Shown: positions 25,730-35,069, numbered from the stretch's first letter. The stretch is 64,000 nt of DNA from Hwanghaeella sp964350445 (GCA_964350445.1 CAYGKA010000013.1:25473-89472); one strand, 5' to 3'. The notes: generated by a model from the sequence alone, not told the origin. Numbers and translations: made by a program.

Positions 25730-25790
25730 CCGCCTCAACCCTTTTTAACCCCATAACGGGGTCCCCTGTTCTACAAATCCATTTGAAGCA

Positions 25791-25836
25791 GGCCAGATCT
25801 CTCCGGTTTTTTTCACCGGCGAGGTCTGGCCGTTTT
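25791..25836. terminator. Terminator hairpin between the exported protein gene and uvrC
   Basis: GGCCAGA (25791-25797) pairs with TCTGGCC (25825-25831), followed by GTTTT; an inner CCGG/CCGG pair is also possible. It lies between two convergent genes and can serve the upper strand, possibly both. Confidence 0.65.
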
Positions 25837-25871
25837 CCTGCCGTCGGTTTTCCTGCCGTCAGTTTTCCTGG
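25832..25871. repeat. 15-base tandem repeat at the uvrC stop codon
   Basis: GTTTTCCTGCCGTC plus one base recurs at 25832-25846 and 25847-25861, with a partial third copy at 25862-25871. The third copy encodes the last uvrC codons, so the other two look like slippage duplications of the gene end. Confidence 0.8.
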
Positions 25872-27790
25872 AAATGATCGTAGATCTTCTTGGCGACGGC
25901 GGAGGATATGCCCTCCACCCCCTCAAGGTCCTTCAGCCCGGCACGCGACACCGCCCGCGCCGACCCGAAGCGCAGCAGCAAGGCCTTCTTCCGCTTGCCG
26001 CCGATACCGGCAATCTCATCCAATGGGGAAGCCCCGATCCCCTTCGCGCGTTTCTGGCGGTGGCTTCCGATCGCAAAGCGGTGGGCCTCATCCCGCAGAC
26101 GCTGAACGAAATACAGAACCGGGTCGCGCGGCGGAAGCAGGAAAGACCCCTTGCCGGGTTGGTGGAAACGCTCGCGTCCGGCTTCGCGCTCCGGACCTTT
26201 CGCCACGCCCAGCAGGGCCACGTCGTCAATGCCCAGGTCTGCGAAGACCTCCTCGGCAATCCCCAATTGACCCTTACCGCCGTCGACGATGACCAGATCC
26301 GGCCATTGCCCTCTGTCCCTGTCCGGGTCTTCCTTCATGGCGCGGGTGAAGCGGCGCGTCAGCACCTCCCGCATCATGGCATAGTCGTCCCCGGCGCTTG
26401 CCCCATCGCCACCCTCGTCCGTTTTGATCGCGGTTTTGATGTTGAATTTGCGATAAGCGTTCTTCACGAACCCTTCCGGCCCCGCCACGATCATGCCGCC
26501 GATCGCATTGGTGCCGCCGGTATGGCTGTTGTCGTATACTTCGATCCGTTCCAACCGGGTCTCGATACCGAGCTTTTCGGCCAGTCCGTCGAGTAGGCGC
26601 CGCTGCGTCGCGCTTTCGCTCATGCGCCGGCCCAGCGCCTCGCGCGCATTGTCCAGTGCATGTGCGATCAACTGCCGCTTCGATCCCCGTTGAGGCTTGA
26701 GGATGGTCACCTTGCGGTCCGCCCTGATCGAGAAGGCTTCGGCAAGCAGGTCTGCCTCGTCGGGGTCGATGCTGACCAGGATTTCCTTGGGCGGCACGCG
26801 CCCGTCATAGAACTGCCCCAGGAAAGCCGCCAGGACCGCAGGCGGCTCCTGATCCTTGTCATGGCTGGGGAAGTAGGACCGGGTTCCGTTGTTCCGCCCG
26901 CCGCGAAAGAAGAAGACCTGGACGCAGGTTTGGCCGCCTTCGCTCTGCAAGGCGACGATATCCGCGTCACTGACACCTTCCACATTGATGTCCTGATGGG
27001 TCTGCACCGACGCCATGGCGCGAATGCGGTCCCGCAAAGAAGCCGCCCGTTCGAAGTCCAATGCCTCGGCAGCCGTTTCCATCTGCGCCGCAAGGTCTTT
27101 CTGCACGGCTTGGCTGTTGCCGGTCAGAAAAAGCTTCGCTTGCTGGACAGAGGCGGCGTAGTCCTCTCCCGAAATCTTGCCGACACAGGGCGCGCTGCAC
27201 CGTTTGATCTGAAACTGCAGACAGGGGCGGGTGCGGGTCGAAAAGATGTTGTCGGAGCAATTCCGCAGCAGGAACGCCTTCTGAAGCGCCGTCAACGTCC
27301 GGTTCACGGAGCCCGCGGACGCGTAGGGCCCGAAATACTCGCCCGGCTTGTTGCGCGCGCCCCGGTGTTTGACGATTTGTGGAAAGTCATGGTCAGCACG
27401 GATCAGGATGTCCGGGAAGCTTTTGTCGTCCCGCAGCAGAATGTTGTATCGCGGGCGAAGCTGCTTGATCAGGTTGGATTCGAGGAGCAGCGCCTCCACC
27501 TCGGTATGGGTGGTCACGAATTCCATCGAGGTGGTTTCCGAGACCATGCGCTGAAGACGGATCGGCAGGCGCTGCGGATGAGCGTATGTCTGAACGCGCT
27601 TCTTCAAGCTGCGCGCCTTGCCCACATAAAGGACGTCGCCGCGGGTATTCAGCATCCGGTACACGCCGGGCCCAAGCCCCAGACGAGGCAAGTATCCGGC
27701 CACGATACTTGCGCCCGATTGCAAGGTCGGACGGGTGTCGTCGACCGCGTTGTCAGTGTCGAGCTCGCTATCGGAATCGGAAGGTATCAT
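25859..27790 (-). CDS. uvrC: UvrABC excision nuclease subunit C
   Basis: The 643-residue protein makes the incisions in nucleotide excision repair. Domains in order are a GIY-YIG nuclease (G-V-Y-R-M-L then L-Y-V-G-K-A-R), the C-P-C-x-Q-type cysteine segment, a UVR motif (about 230), the RNase-H-like domain with V-I-V-D-G-G-K-G-Q, and a C-terminal helix-hairpin-helix pair. I chose the ATG at 27790; a GTG at 27814 is an alternative. The product acts with UvrB, encoded 1.9 kb upstream on the same strand. Confidence 0.96.
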   Translation of the reverse strand: MIPSDSDSELDTDNAVDDTRPTLQSGASIVAGYLPRLGLGPGVYRMLNTRGDVLYVGKARSLKKRVQTYAHPQRLPIRLQRMVSETTSMEFVTTHTEVEALLLESNLIKQLRPRYNILLRDDKSFPDILIRADHDFPQIVKHRGARNKPGEYFGPYASAGSVNRTLTALQKAFLLRNCSDNIFSTRTRPCLQFQIKRCSAPCVGKISGEDYAASVQQAKLFLTGNSQAVQKDLAAQMETAAEALDFERAASLRDRIRAMASVQTHQDINVEGVSDADIVALQSEGGQTCVQVFFFRGGRNNGTRSYFPSHDKDQEPPAVLAAFLGQFYDGRVPPKEILVSIDPDEADLLAEAFSIRADRKVTILKPQRGSKRQLIAHALDNAREALGRRMSESATQRRLLDGLAEKLGIETRLERIEVYDNSHTGGTNAIGGMIVAGPEGFVKNAYRKFNIKTAIKTDEGGDGASAGDDYAMMREVLTRRFTRAMKEDPDRDRGQWPDLVIVDGGKGQLGIAEEVFADLGIDDVALLGVAKGPEREAGRERFHQPGKGSFLLPPRDPVLYFVQRLRDEAHRFAIGSHRQKRAKGIGASPLDEIAGIGGKRKKALLLRFGSARAVSRAGLKDLEGVEGISSAVAKKIYDHFQEN

Positions 27791-28345
27791 CGCGTCGTAT
27801 AATCCCCGACCCACCCCCCAGCCGCAACCGCATTGGTGGAACGCAGCAAGCTAACTTCCTGAAAAATCACGGCCTTCATCGATCGATTCTTCTATCCACC
27901 AATCCTGTGGATAACTTTGTTGGTAAATGCGGCATGTATGGCCCTTCTTCCCGGAATCCAATGGTTTTGACCAGTTTGCCTAATTTTTGAGCACGATCTG
28001 TAACGCATTGAAATCAAACAATTCAAAGGCGCTGAAATGTGACGGTGATGTGACGGGCCAGCCGTTTATCTACAAGCGTTGAAGAAAATCAGGGGCTTAC
28101 CGGGGCTGTGCAAAAGATTTCACGAGTCAACAGCTAAAATCCGGAATTCTATAAATTCCCGTGCGCCCTGTGCTCGCCATGACTTGCGATGAAATCATCC
28201 TAAATCGTGAAGTAGCCCAATAGGTAACCGGCAAGCGAAAAGCCGGTATCCATGAAGTATGCTTGCGACTATTGGCGCACTTACAGTGCGAGTACTTTGT
28301 CCACTCAGGCGACTAATACATCAGTCGCTTTATACCGATGGACGG
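27791..28345. other. 555-base non-coding region with DnaA-box-like sites
   Basis: No credible gene lies here. One perfect DnaA box, TGTGGATAA, is at 27906-27914; near matches are TATCCACCA (27893-27901) and TTATCTACA (28066-28074). ATGTGACGG is repeated at 28037-28045 and 28048-28056, 11 bases apart. The stretch is AT-richer than its neighbours. It may hold regulatory sites or, less likely, an origin; typical alphaproteobacterial origin neighbours such as hemE are absent. Confidence 0.4.
28227..28328. other. Three consecutive hairpins, possible small RNA
   Basis: Stem-loops are ACCGGC/GCCGGT (28227-28247), CGCAC/GTGCG (28276-28290) and GCGACT/AGTCGC (28309-28328), the last followed by TTTATA on the plus strand. 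They lie between folB and uvrC. They could form a small RNA or act in transcript processing after folB; no family is recognised. Confidence 0.35.
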
Positions 28346-28762
28346 TCAGTTCTTCACACGAACAATTTCATATCCCACGGCGGTACAGTCGCCATAGACA
28401 TCCAGCTTGCTTGTGGCGACCCGCACCCCGATGACCTGATCCGGTTTCAGGCAACTGTCGGCGATGGTCTCGGCAAGCGTCTCCTGCAGGTTTATATGCC
28501 CGCGCTGGACAATTTTCTTTATTTCCTCGCGAACGAAGTCGTAGTCGAGAACATTGTCGATATGATCGTCAATCGGGCCGCTGAACGGCCGCAAATACAG
28601 ATCGACGTCTATATTCACGCGCTGAGTGCGCCCGATTTCATGGGCCATGATGCCGATATTCGCATCGACGACGAAACCGCGCAGGAACAAACGGCGGCAT
28701 TCCCCATCCGTCCTAAGCCGGTCGTTCAGAGAACGCGAGAGGAAATCAACATCATCGGGCAC
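28346..28762 (-). CDS. folB: Dihydroneopterin aldolase FolB
   Basis: The 138-residue protein is a dihydroneopterin aldolase-type tunnelling-fold enzyme of folate synthesis. Family motifs are L-R-G-F-V-V-D-A-N-I-G-I-x-x-H-E, N-V-L-D-Y-D and the C-terminal S-K-L-D-V-Y. I chose a GTG at 28762 because GGAGG lies 7 bases upstream. The neighbour is a FolM-like reductase, which fits tetrahydrofolate or tetrahydromonapterin synthesis. Confidence 0.9.
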   Translation of the reverse strand: MPDDVDFLSRSLNDRLRTDGECRRLFLRGFVVDANIGIMAHEIGRTQRVNIDVDLYLRPFSGPIDDHIDNVLDYDFVREEIKKIVQRGHINLQETLAETIADSCLKPDQVIGVRVATSKLDVYGDCTAVGYEIVRVKN

Positions 28763-28781
28763 GGCCCATCCTCCACAAAAA

Positions 28782-28812
28782 CACGGCACTCGATGTGCCG
28801 TGAACCATTATA
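28782..28812 (-). promoter_or_regulatory. folB promoter element and 8-base inverted repeat
   Basis: On the minus strand a -10-like TATAAT lies at 28812-28807. Just downstream, CACGGCAC (28782-28789) and GTGCCGTG (28795-28802) form a perfect inverted repeat around a 5-base loop, close to the expected start of transcription. It may be an operator or a 5' leader hairpin. Confidence 0.5.
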
Positions 28813-28840
28813 TACAGGACGCACCTATATAAATGGTGTC

Positions 28841-29629
28841 CTAGCCATCATCACCTTGGCGGGAACGCTTAGGGTCATCCGTATCCAGGAACATGATGTC
28901 GCGGTCCATCGCACTCAAGCGCTGACCGCAGTCCACTGGTAGGACGGCCCCCGTCACCGCCGTCGCGCGCACCAGATAGCGCACGGCATCGGCAATGTCA
29001 TCAATGCTCGTACCACGGCCCATGGGGGTCAGCGCATGCACCTGAGCGAACTGTTCTTGCGATTGGTCGCCACTTCGCAGCGTTAATCCGGGCGCGACGG
29101 CATTGACGCGGCATTTCGGCGCAACCGCCTGGGCCAGCATCTCGGTCGCCCCTTTCAGTCCCAGCTTGCTGAGCGTGTAGGTGTAGAAGTCCGGATTGAG
29201 GTTGAACAGTTTCTGGTCCAGCAGATTGATAACGCAGCCCTGGACCCCGTCCGGCAGGTTTTCGATCAATCGCTGAGCCAGGTGCAGCGGCGCCCGCAGA
29301 TTGACAGCCATATGCCGGTCGAAGGTCTGAAGCGTCCAATTCCCGGCGACGTCGTATTCAAACAGCGAGGCGCTGTTAATCAGACATTCGGCCGGGCCCA
29401 GCCGGTTGTGGATCTTGGCCATCATCGCCTCGATATCCCCGCCGATGCCGAGATCGGCGCGGAAGGCCACGGCCTTGCGGCCCAAGGCCTCGACCTGGCG
29501 CACGGTTTCATCCGCCTCCTGCTTGGAACTGCGGTAGTGAACGGCGATGTCGAACCCGTCCGCGGCCATGGCGAGCGCCAAGCCGCGCCCGATCCGTTTC
29601 CCCGCGCCGGTTACGATTGCAACGGGCAT
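28841..29629 (-). CDS. SDR oxidoreductase, FolM/pteridine reductase-like
   Basis: The 262-residue short-chain dehydrogenase has the T-G-A-G-K-R-I-G-R nucleotide motif (the R pair is typical of pteridine reductases), N-S-A-S-L-F, and the catalytic Y-T-L-S-K (Tyr and Lys). FolM reduces dihydromonapterin or dihydrofolate. The next gene downstream is folB, which supports a pterin role. The start at 29629 (M-P-V-A-I-V-T-G-A-G-K) fits the family. Confidence 0.85.
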   Translation of the reverse strand: MPVAIVTGAGKRIGRGLALAMAADGFDIAVHYRSSKQEADETVRQVEALGRKAVAFRADLGIGGDIEAMMAKIHNRLGPAECLINSASLFEYDVAGNWTLQTFDRHMAVNLRAPLHLAQRLIENLPDGVQGCVINLLDQKLFNLNPDFYTYTLSKLGLKGATEMLAQAVAPKCRVNAVAPGLTLRSGDQSQEQFAQVHALTPMGRGTSIDDIADAVRYLVRATAVTGAVLPVDCGQRLSAMDRDIMFLDTDDPKRSRQGDDG

Positions 29630-29662
29630 GTTTCCTCCCTGATTCCGGGGCCGAGCCGACGT

Positions 29663-31870
29663 CTAACGTCGACCGCCCCGCCGCTTCTTGGCGCCGCCCT
29701 TGGCGCCCCGTTTGCCCTTGGGCAACACATCCCGGGAGACATTCTTGATGGTCGCGACGATCTCCGCATTCAGCGGAGCAGCATGCGCCGGCATCTCCAA
29801 ATCGTAGGCCTCCAAACGCTTTATTTCATCGCGCATCCGCGCCGCCGTCTCGAATTCCAGGTCCGCCGCTGCGGAACGCATCTGGTTTTCCAACTGTTCG
29901 ATATAGGCCTGCAGACTAAGGCCCACCAAATTGTTGGACTCCCCATCACCGGCCTCGACGGTCATGTGGTCGCGTTCGAAGACGCTGTCGAGGATCCTGG
30001 AGATGTCCTTGCGGATACTTTCCGGCGTAATGCCATGCTCGACATTGTAGGCCTGTTGTTTTTCGCGTCGCCGGTTTGTCTCGTCGATCGCGTATGTCAG
30101 GCTGTCCGTCATCCTATCCGCATAGAGCAGCACCCGGCCGTCAATATTCCGGGCCGCACGTCCGATTGTCTGAACGAGCGAGGTCTTGGACCGCAGGAAC
30201 CCTTCCTTGTCCGCGTCCAGAATCGCAACCAAGCCGCATTCCGGAATATCGAGGCCTTCGCGCAGCAGGTTGATGCCGACCAGAATATCGAAAGCGCCCA
30301 GGCGCAAATCGCGGATGATCTCGATCCGCTCGAGCGTGTCGATGTCGGAATGCAGGTAGCGCACACGCAATCCCGCCTCCGACATATAGTCGGTCAGATC
30401 CTCGGCCATCCGCTTGGTCAGGACGGTGACCAGAACCCGTTGGTTCTTCTCCGCGCAGATCCTGCACTCAGCCAGCAGGTCATCCACCTGGCTTTCGGTT
30501 GGGCGGATGATGCAGACCGGATCGATCAGCCCGGTCGGGCGCACGACCTGCTCCACGAAGACGCCGGCGGTGCGGTCCAGCTCCCACGGGCCGGGCGTTG
30601 CCGATACATAGACCGTTTGCGGGCGCATCGCGTCCCATTCCTCGAACCGCAGCGGCCGATTGTCGACGCAGGACGGCAGGCGGAAACCAAACTCGGCCAA
30701 GGTCGATTTGCGCGCATAGTCGCCCCGGAACATGCCGCCGATCTGGGGCACGGTGACATGGCTTTCGTCGACGAAAAGCAGGGCGTTGTCGGGCAGATAC
30801 TCGAACAATGTCGGCGGCGGTTCGCCCGGCTTGCGGCCGGTGAGGTAACGGGAATAGTTCTCGATGCCGGCACAGGACCCGGTCGCGTCCATCATCTCGA
30901 GATCGAAGACGGTCCGCTGTTCAAGCCGCTGCGCCTCCAGCAAGCGGCCGTTGCGGTGCAGCTCGTCCAGCCTGACCTTCAACTCTTCCTTGATGAACTT
31001 CGCCGCCTGGTTAAGCGTCGGCCGCGGCGTGACGTAGTGACTGTTTGCATAGATGCGGATCGCTTCCAGATTGCCTGACTTTTCCCCGGTCAGCGGATCG
31101 AATTCCTGGATCGCCTCCACCTCATCCCCGAAGAAGGAAATGCGCCAGGCCCTGTCTTCCTGGTGAACCGGGAATACTTCGAAACTGTCCCCGCGCACCC
31201 GGAAGGTGCCGCGGATGAAATTGTTGTCGTTGCGGCGGTACTGCAGTTCGACGAGGCGACGCATCAGGTCGCGCACATCCAACCGCTGTTCGACCTTCAC
31301 ATCGGCTACCATCTGACTGTAGGACTCGACGGAACCGATACCGTAGATGCAGGAAACCGAGGCGACGATGATCACGTCGTCCCGCTCCAGCAGCGACCGC
31401 GTCGCCGCGTGGCGCATCCGATCGATCTGTTCGTTCCGGGAGGATTCCTTTTCGATATAGGTATCCGACCGCGGCACATAGGCCTCGGGCTGATAATAAT
31501 CGTAGTAGGAGACGAAATATTCGACGGCGTTGGACGGAAAGAAACTTTTCATCTCGCCGTACAATTGGGCCGCCAGCGTCTTGTTCGGCGCGAGCACCAG
31601 GGCGGGCCGCTGCAAGCGCTGGATCGTATGGGCCACGGTGAAGGTCTTGCCGGACCCGGTGACGCCGAGAAGGACCTGGTCCCGCTCGCCCGTCTCCAAA
31701 CCGCCGGTCAGTTCGGTGATCGCCTGGGGCTGGTCGCCGGCCGGTTCGAAAGCCGATTCGATCTTGAACGGGATTCCGCCTTCCGTCAGCGGACGCTCCG
31801 CCCGACTCATTGCAGACGGAAGCGCGCCCATCGTCAGGGGGTGGCTCGCCATTGAATCCGATAGGCCCAT
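29663..31870 (-). CDS. uvrB: UvrABC excinuclease subunit B
   Basis: The 735-residue helicase-like protein loads onto damaged DNA with UvrA and recruits UvrC. Walker A G-V-T-G-S-G-K-T, the beta-hairpin region Y-Y-D-Y-Y-Q-P-E-A-Y, V-D-E-S-H and the C-terminal UVR motif (F-E-x-A-A-x-x-R-D) are present, with a Lys/Arg/Gly-rich tail. I chose ATG 31870; ATGs further upstream leave an unconserved extension. No GTTC-N7-GTTC LexA box is visible upstream. It lies 91 bases after the sortase gene. Confidence 0.96.
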   Translation of the reverse strand: MGLSDSMASHPLTMGALPSAMSRAERPLTEGGIPFKIESAFEPAGDQPQAITELTGGLETGERDQVLLGVTGSGKTFTVAHTIQRLQRPALVLAPNKTLAAQLYGEMKSFFPSNAVEYFVSYYDYYQPEAYVPRSDTYIEKESSRNEQIDRMRHAATRSLLERDDVIIVASVSCIYGIGSVESYSQMVADVKVEQRLDVRDLMRRLVELQYRRNDNNFIRGTFRVRGDSFEVFPVHQEDRAWRISFFGDEVEAIQEFDPLTGEKSGNLEAIRIYANSHYVTPRPTLNQAAKFIKEELKVRLDELHRNGRLLEAQRLEQRTVFDLEMMDATGSCAGIENYSRYLTGRKPGEPPPTLFEYLPDNALLFVDESHVTVPQIGGMFRGDYARKSTLAEFGFRLPSCVDNRPLRFEEWDAMRPQTVYVSATPGPWELDRTAGVFVEQVVRPTGLIDPVCIIRPTESQVDDLLAECRICAEKNQRVLVTVLTKRMAEDLTDYMSEAGLRVRYLHSDIDTLERIEIIRDLRLGAFDILVGINLLREGLDIPECGLVAILDADKEGFLRSKTSLVQTIGRAARNIDGRVLLYADRMTDSLTYAIDETNRRREKQQAYNVEHGITPESIRKDISRILDSVFERDHMTVEAGDGESNNLVGLSLQAYIEQLENQMRSAAADLEFETAARMRDEIKRLEAYDLEMPAHAAPLNAEIVATIKNVSRDVLPKGKRGAKGGAKKRRGGRR

Positions 31871-31961
31871 GATCTCAATCTGCCGCAATTCGATAGCCGG
31901 ACGCGATTGCCGCGCCCGTGACCTCGAATATAGGGCGAAAGGACGAGCATACAAACGCGAC

Positions 31962-32621
31962 TTACCGCGTCAGGGAGACCTCCGCCGTCTCGCCCTGGTC
32001 ACGCGCGGCCAACAAGACATATCGCAGTGGTCCCCCCGGATCGAGCCGGTCGAAAGGATAGCAGGTCACCAGCACCAAGGGCGCCTCGCCGCCATTCGAC
32101 ACGATGGCGATATCATCATGGTCCCGCACGGCGATCTCGCGCACCCGATAGGCCAGCGGCGGCCCGTTGACCGGCTGCACAAACAGTCGGTCATTCACGC
32201 GCACCTGTTCCAGGAAGGCGAAATGGGTGTCCCGATGACCGAAGACCACGTGGACCCCACCCGGATTCGACAACACGGGCCCGAAGGCCAGCGCCCGGCC
32301 GTTCGCGCCGTCCAGGATAAATCTCTCTACCTGAAGACGCGGCACGGTGAGACGAAGAACCGGGCGCGTATCCGCCCAAGGCCAGGGCGCCGGGGCGGGG
32401 CTGCCCAGGTCGGCCGCGACGGCCCAAGCACGTTTGATCAGGACAGGGGCCAGCCAGGCTTTGCCCACCTGCACCGCTGCCCCGCCACCCAACCAGACGG
32501 CCAGACCCAGGGCAACGGCCCCGCAGATCAAGAGCAATCCACGGGACCGTCCACCCCTTGTATGGCCAGGGAGGAGGTGGCCAAGGCCGGGGTGGCCAGG
32601 AAGGATCCGGCGACGCTTCAT
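31962..32621 (-). CDS. Class GN sortase
   Basis: The 219-residue transpeptidase has an N-terminal membrane helix (about residues 29-47) and the sortase core with catalytic His in V-F-G-H-R-D, Cys in V-T-C-Y-P-F-D and Arg in G-P-L-R-Y-V. This matches the class GN sortases of marine proteobacteria, which occur with a single dedicated substrate. The ATG at 32621 overlaps the substrate gene's stop (ATGA), so the two are translationally coupled. Confidence 0.9.
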   Translation of the reverse strand: MKRRRILPGHPGLGHLLPGHTRGGRSRGLLLICGAVALGLAVWLGGGAAVQVGKAWLAPVLIKRAWAVAADLGSPAPAPWPWADTRPVLRLTVPRLQVERFILDGANGRALAFGPVLSNPGGVHVVFGHRDTHFAFLEQVRVNDRLFVQPVNGPPLAYRVREIAVRDHDDIAIVSNGGEAPLVLVTCYPFDRLDPGGPLRYVLLAARDQGETAEVSLTR

Positions 32622-34813
32622 GCCGGTCCCGCCTGCCGCCGCGTGGCTGCCCAAAGGCAAACCACCGCGGCCAAGCCGGTTGCGAGGGCAACCAGCACGT
32701 CACGCAACCAGCCGACCGCCGTTGCGGGACCCGCCACCTGGACCGCCGCGAGAGTGTGCATGGCGGAGGGTTTCGACGCCTCACGCAGGGATCCGTCGGG
32801 ATTGCGTTGCTGGCCTTCACCGTCGCCGATCCGATCGGAAGGCTCGCGCGGCATTTCCTTCTCGACCGCAACGAAGCTGGTGTATTTTCCCGCGAGACCA
32901 TGGGCCAAGGCGATCCTTATCGACTCCATCCGGGTTCGGTCCGCATCCGCCCCCATGCGACGAAGATCATCCAGGTCTTCCAACTTTTCACGCGCCCAGA
33001 GCTTGCTCAGGCCGGGGGCTTCCCGCGCCGATGCCGTATCGATGGAGGTAGCCCAGGCTTCCCCGTTCAACCGACCGCCTAGGTTCAGTTCCTCGGCCTC
33101 TACACCGGTGCGCAGGACAAAATACAGCGGTTCGCCGGCATACAGGTCGGGCAGGTTCCGCGGATAGATCTCCGTCTTCGTGTCGCTCGACAGCGACGCG
33201 GTGCGAATACCGACATCAAGATCGGTCAATTGAACCGACTGAAGCTTTCGGTAGAGCGCGTCGATCTTCGACCCCGCCTCCTCGATCCGGTCGATGTTCA
33301 GAAACACACCGCGCCCAGATTGCGCCGCCTTGCGCATGAACCAACTGTTCGGGGCCGGGCCGAGGCCTACCGTGAACAGCCGCGCGTCGCCGATATTCGC
33401 GGCGGTCATGCCGAACAGCGCCGCCTCGTTCGACACCGCGCCGTCGGTCAGGAAGACGACCTGTCGAAGCGTCTCGCCGCCATCCGACTGCGGTCCCGGC
33501 AGGGCGGCCCGCAAGGCGGGCGCCATGTTGGTTCCACCGTCCGAGACCAGGCCGGCGACATAGCGCCGGGCCAGACGCAGCGATTGTTCGGAAACCGGCA
33601 AGGATTCCCCAAAAAGCCTGTGCATCTCGGAATTGAACTGGATCACCTCGAACCGGTCTTCCGGACGCAGCCCGTCCAACGCGCTGGCCAGCGCGGCTTT
33701 CGCCTGCTCCAGGGCAACGCCGTGCATCGACCCCGACGTATCCACGACAAAGCGCACATCCCGCGCCGGCGCACGGGTTGCCGCCGGTTTGGGTGGCGAC
33801 AACACAGCCATGTAGTAGTGCTGACCGTTCAGTTCCTCGTGAAACAGCATGGCGGCCGGTTCCGCGGCTTCGGCCAAACGCCAGCGCAAAACGAAATCCC
33901 GGTCGGCGGGAACGTAACGGTCGCGTAAGGCGATATCAGCGACGTCTTCGTCCCCGCGCCGAACCGTCAGTTCGTGGCTGGGGCTTTCGATGGCGGCAAT
34001 CTCGCCCCCGGCCTGGAGGCGGACGACGAAGGCTGCCGGAAATCCATGCGGCGCGGTCGGATCGTTCGTCTCTAAAACCGCGCCGTTGTCAGCCAACTCG
34101 GCCATCAGCACGTTCCAATCCCTGATCCCGGCCGACACCATGTGCTGTTGCGGCATGAACCGCGGCGTGATGACCTGAGGCAGGCGCATTTCGAACACGC
34201 CGTCCTTCGGCTTTACCGTCATCTGATATTCCAGATCGACGGACACCAGCTCGCCGCCGGCGATATTGGCGAGGTCCGTCGAAAAGACGTTCGGTCGCAG
34301 GGACTCTACCAGTCCAGCGCGTTTTCCTGCCGCACGCGCCCGTTCGAAGGTTTGACGGGCTTCGACTTTTTCCTTCAGCAGGCCTTCGATCCACCGATCG
34401 CCAAATCGAATGTTCAATTTGTCGACCGCCGCGTCATCCGGCAGGGGAAACAGATACCGGGCGTCCACATCCGCCGGCGCTTCGTTGACGAAGACCTGAC
34501 GGACGCGCGCCCGGGCGACCGCCCCCGACACTTCGACGGCGACATAGCTGGCGAGCAGGCGCGCCTGCCAGGCCTGGGCCGCTTCCGACTGATCCATGAG
34601 GGTCAGGCCAAAGCCGGTTTCCCCCTCCAGTTCCAGCACGCCGGGACTTCGGTCCTGCGCCATCACCGCTTCGACATGCATGAGCGCTGCCGCCGCGATC
34701 AGCACGCTCATAGCAATGCCCAGGGCCGTCTGTTTCTGTTGCGGCGCCCCTCTTGGCGGAAGCACCGGTTGGCACCGAATAGCACCCCAAACCATGATTT
34801 TCTCGATGATCAT
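32618..34813 (-). CDS. Marine proteobacterial sortase target protein (VIT + VWA)
   Basis: The 731-residue exported protein has a signal peptide (about residues 28-52), a VIT domain (about 80-220), a VWA domain with the metal motif D-T-S-G-S-M (about 365-530), and a C-terminal hydrophobic helix plus R-R. This is the architecture of the single target of class GN sortases. The expected L-P-x-T-A motif is not obvious: only G-P-A-T-A-V precedes the helix. The ATG at 34813 has GGAG 6 bases upstream. It is probably anchored or processed at the cell envelope; its function is unknown. Confidence 0.9.
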   Translation of the reverse strand: MIIEKIMVWGAIRCQPVLPPRGAPQQKQTALGIAMSVLIAAAALMHVEAVMAQDRSPGVLELEGETGFGLTLMDQSEAAQAWQARLLASYVAVEVSGAVARARVRQVFVNEAPADVDARYLFPLPDDAAVDKLNIRFGDRWIEGLLKEKVEARQTFERARAAGKRAGLVESLRPNVFSTDLANIAGGELVSVDLEYQMTVKPKDGVFEMRLPQVITPRFMPQQHMVSAGIRDWNVLMAELADNGAVLETNDPTAPHGFPAAFVVRLQAGGEIAAIESPSHELTVRRGDEDVADIALRDRYVPADRDFVLRWRLAEAAEPAAMLFHEELNGQHYYMAVLSPPKPAATRAPARDVRFVVDTSGSMHGVALEQAKAALASALDGLRPEDRFEVIQFNSEMHRLFGESLPVSEQSLRLARRYVAGLVSDGGTNMAPALRAALPGPQSDGGETLRQVVFLTDGAVSNEAALFGMTAANIGDARLFTVGLGPAPNSWFMRKAAQSGRGVFLNIDRIEEAGSKIDALYRKLQSVQLTDLDVGIRTASLSSDTKTEIYPRNLPDLYAGEPLYFVLRTGVEAEELNLGGRLNGEAWATSIDTASAREAPGLSKLWAREKLEDLDDLRRMGADADRTRMESIRIALAHGLAGKYTSFVAVEKEMPREPSDRIGDGEGQQRNPDGSLREASKPSAMHTLAAVQVAGPATAVGWLRDVLVALATGLAAVVCLWAATRRQAGPA

Positions 34814-35069
34814 TGTCGTCTCCGTTTTCCCGGCGGGTCAGTCCGCTTGCTGGGATGCACAAGACAAACACGGCGTTTGGGCGATACTGGGGCCGGAATA
34901 AGGCCAAGTCGGGGCAATTTCTGGGCGCCCATGGCCCAATTTGCCCCCCAAGGGACGGGCGGTGACAGGGTAGGTTTCGTTTGATCGAACCTGTCCGGAG
35001 GGCTACCTTTCGCAGCAACACAATCCAGGCGCCGGGGGTGGCGCCAACGACAATTGGGGGAACACCGCG

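Noticed and set aside
29282..31078. 598-codon open frame on the plus strand
   Set aside because: It is the shadow of uvrB and the SDR gene and has no recognisable domain.
31870..31962. Possible SOS (LexA) box before uvrB
   Set aside because: I looked for GTTC-N7-GTTC and close variants and found none; uvrB may be read through from the sortase genes.
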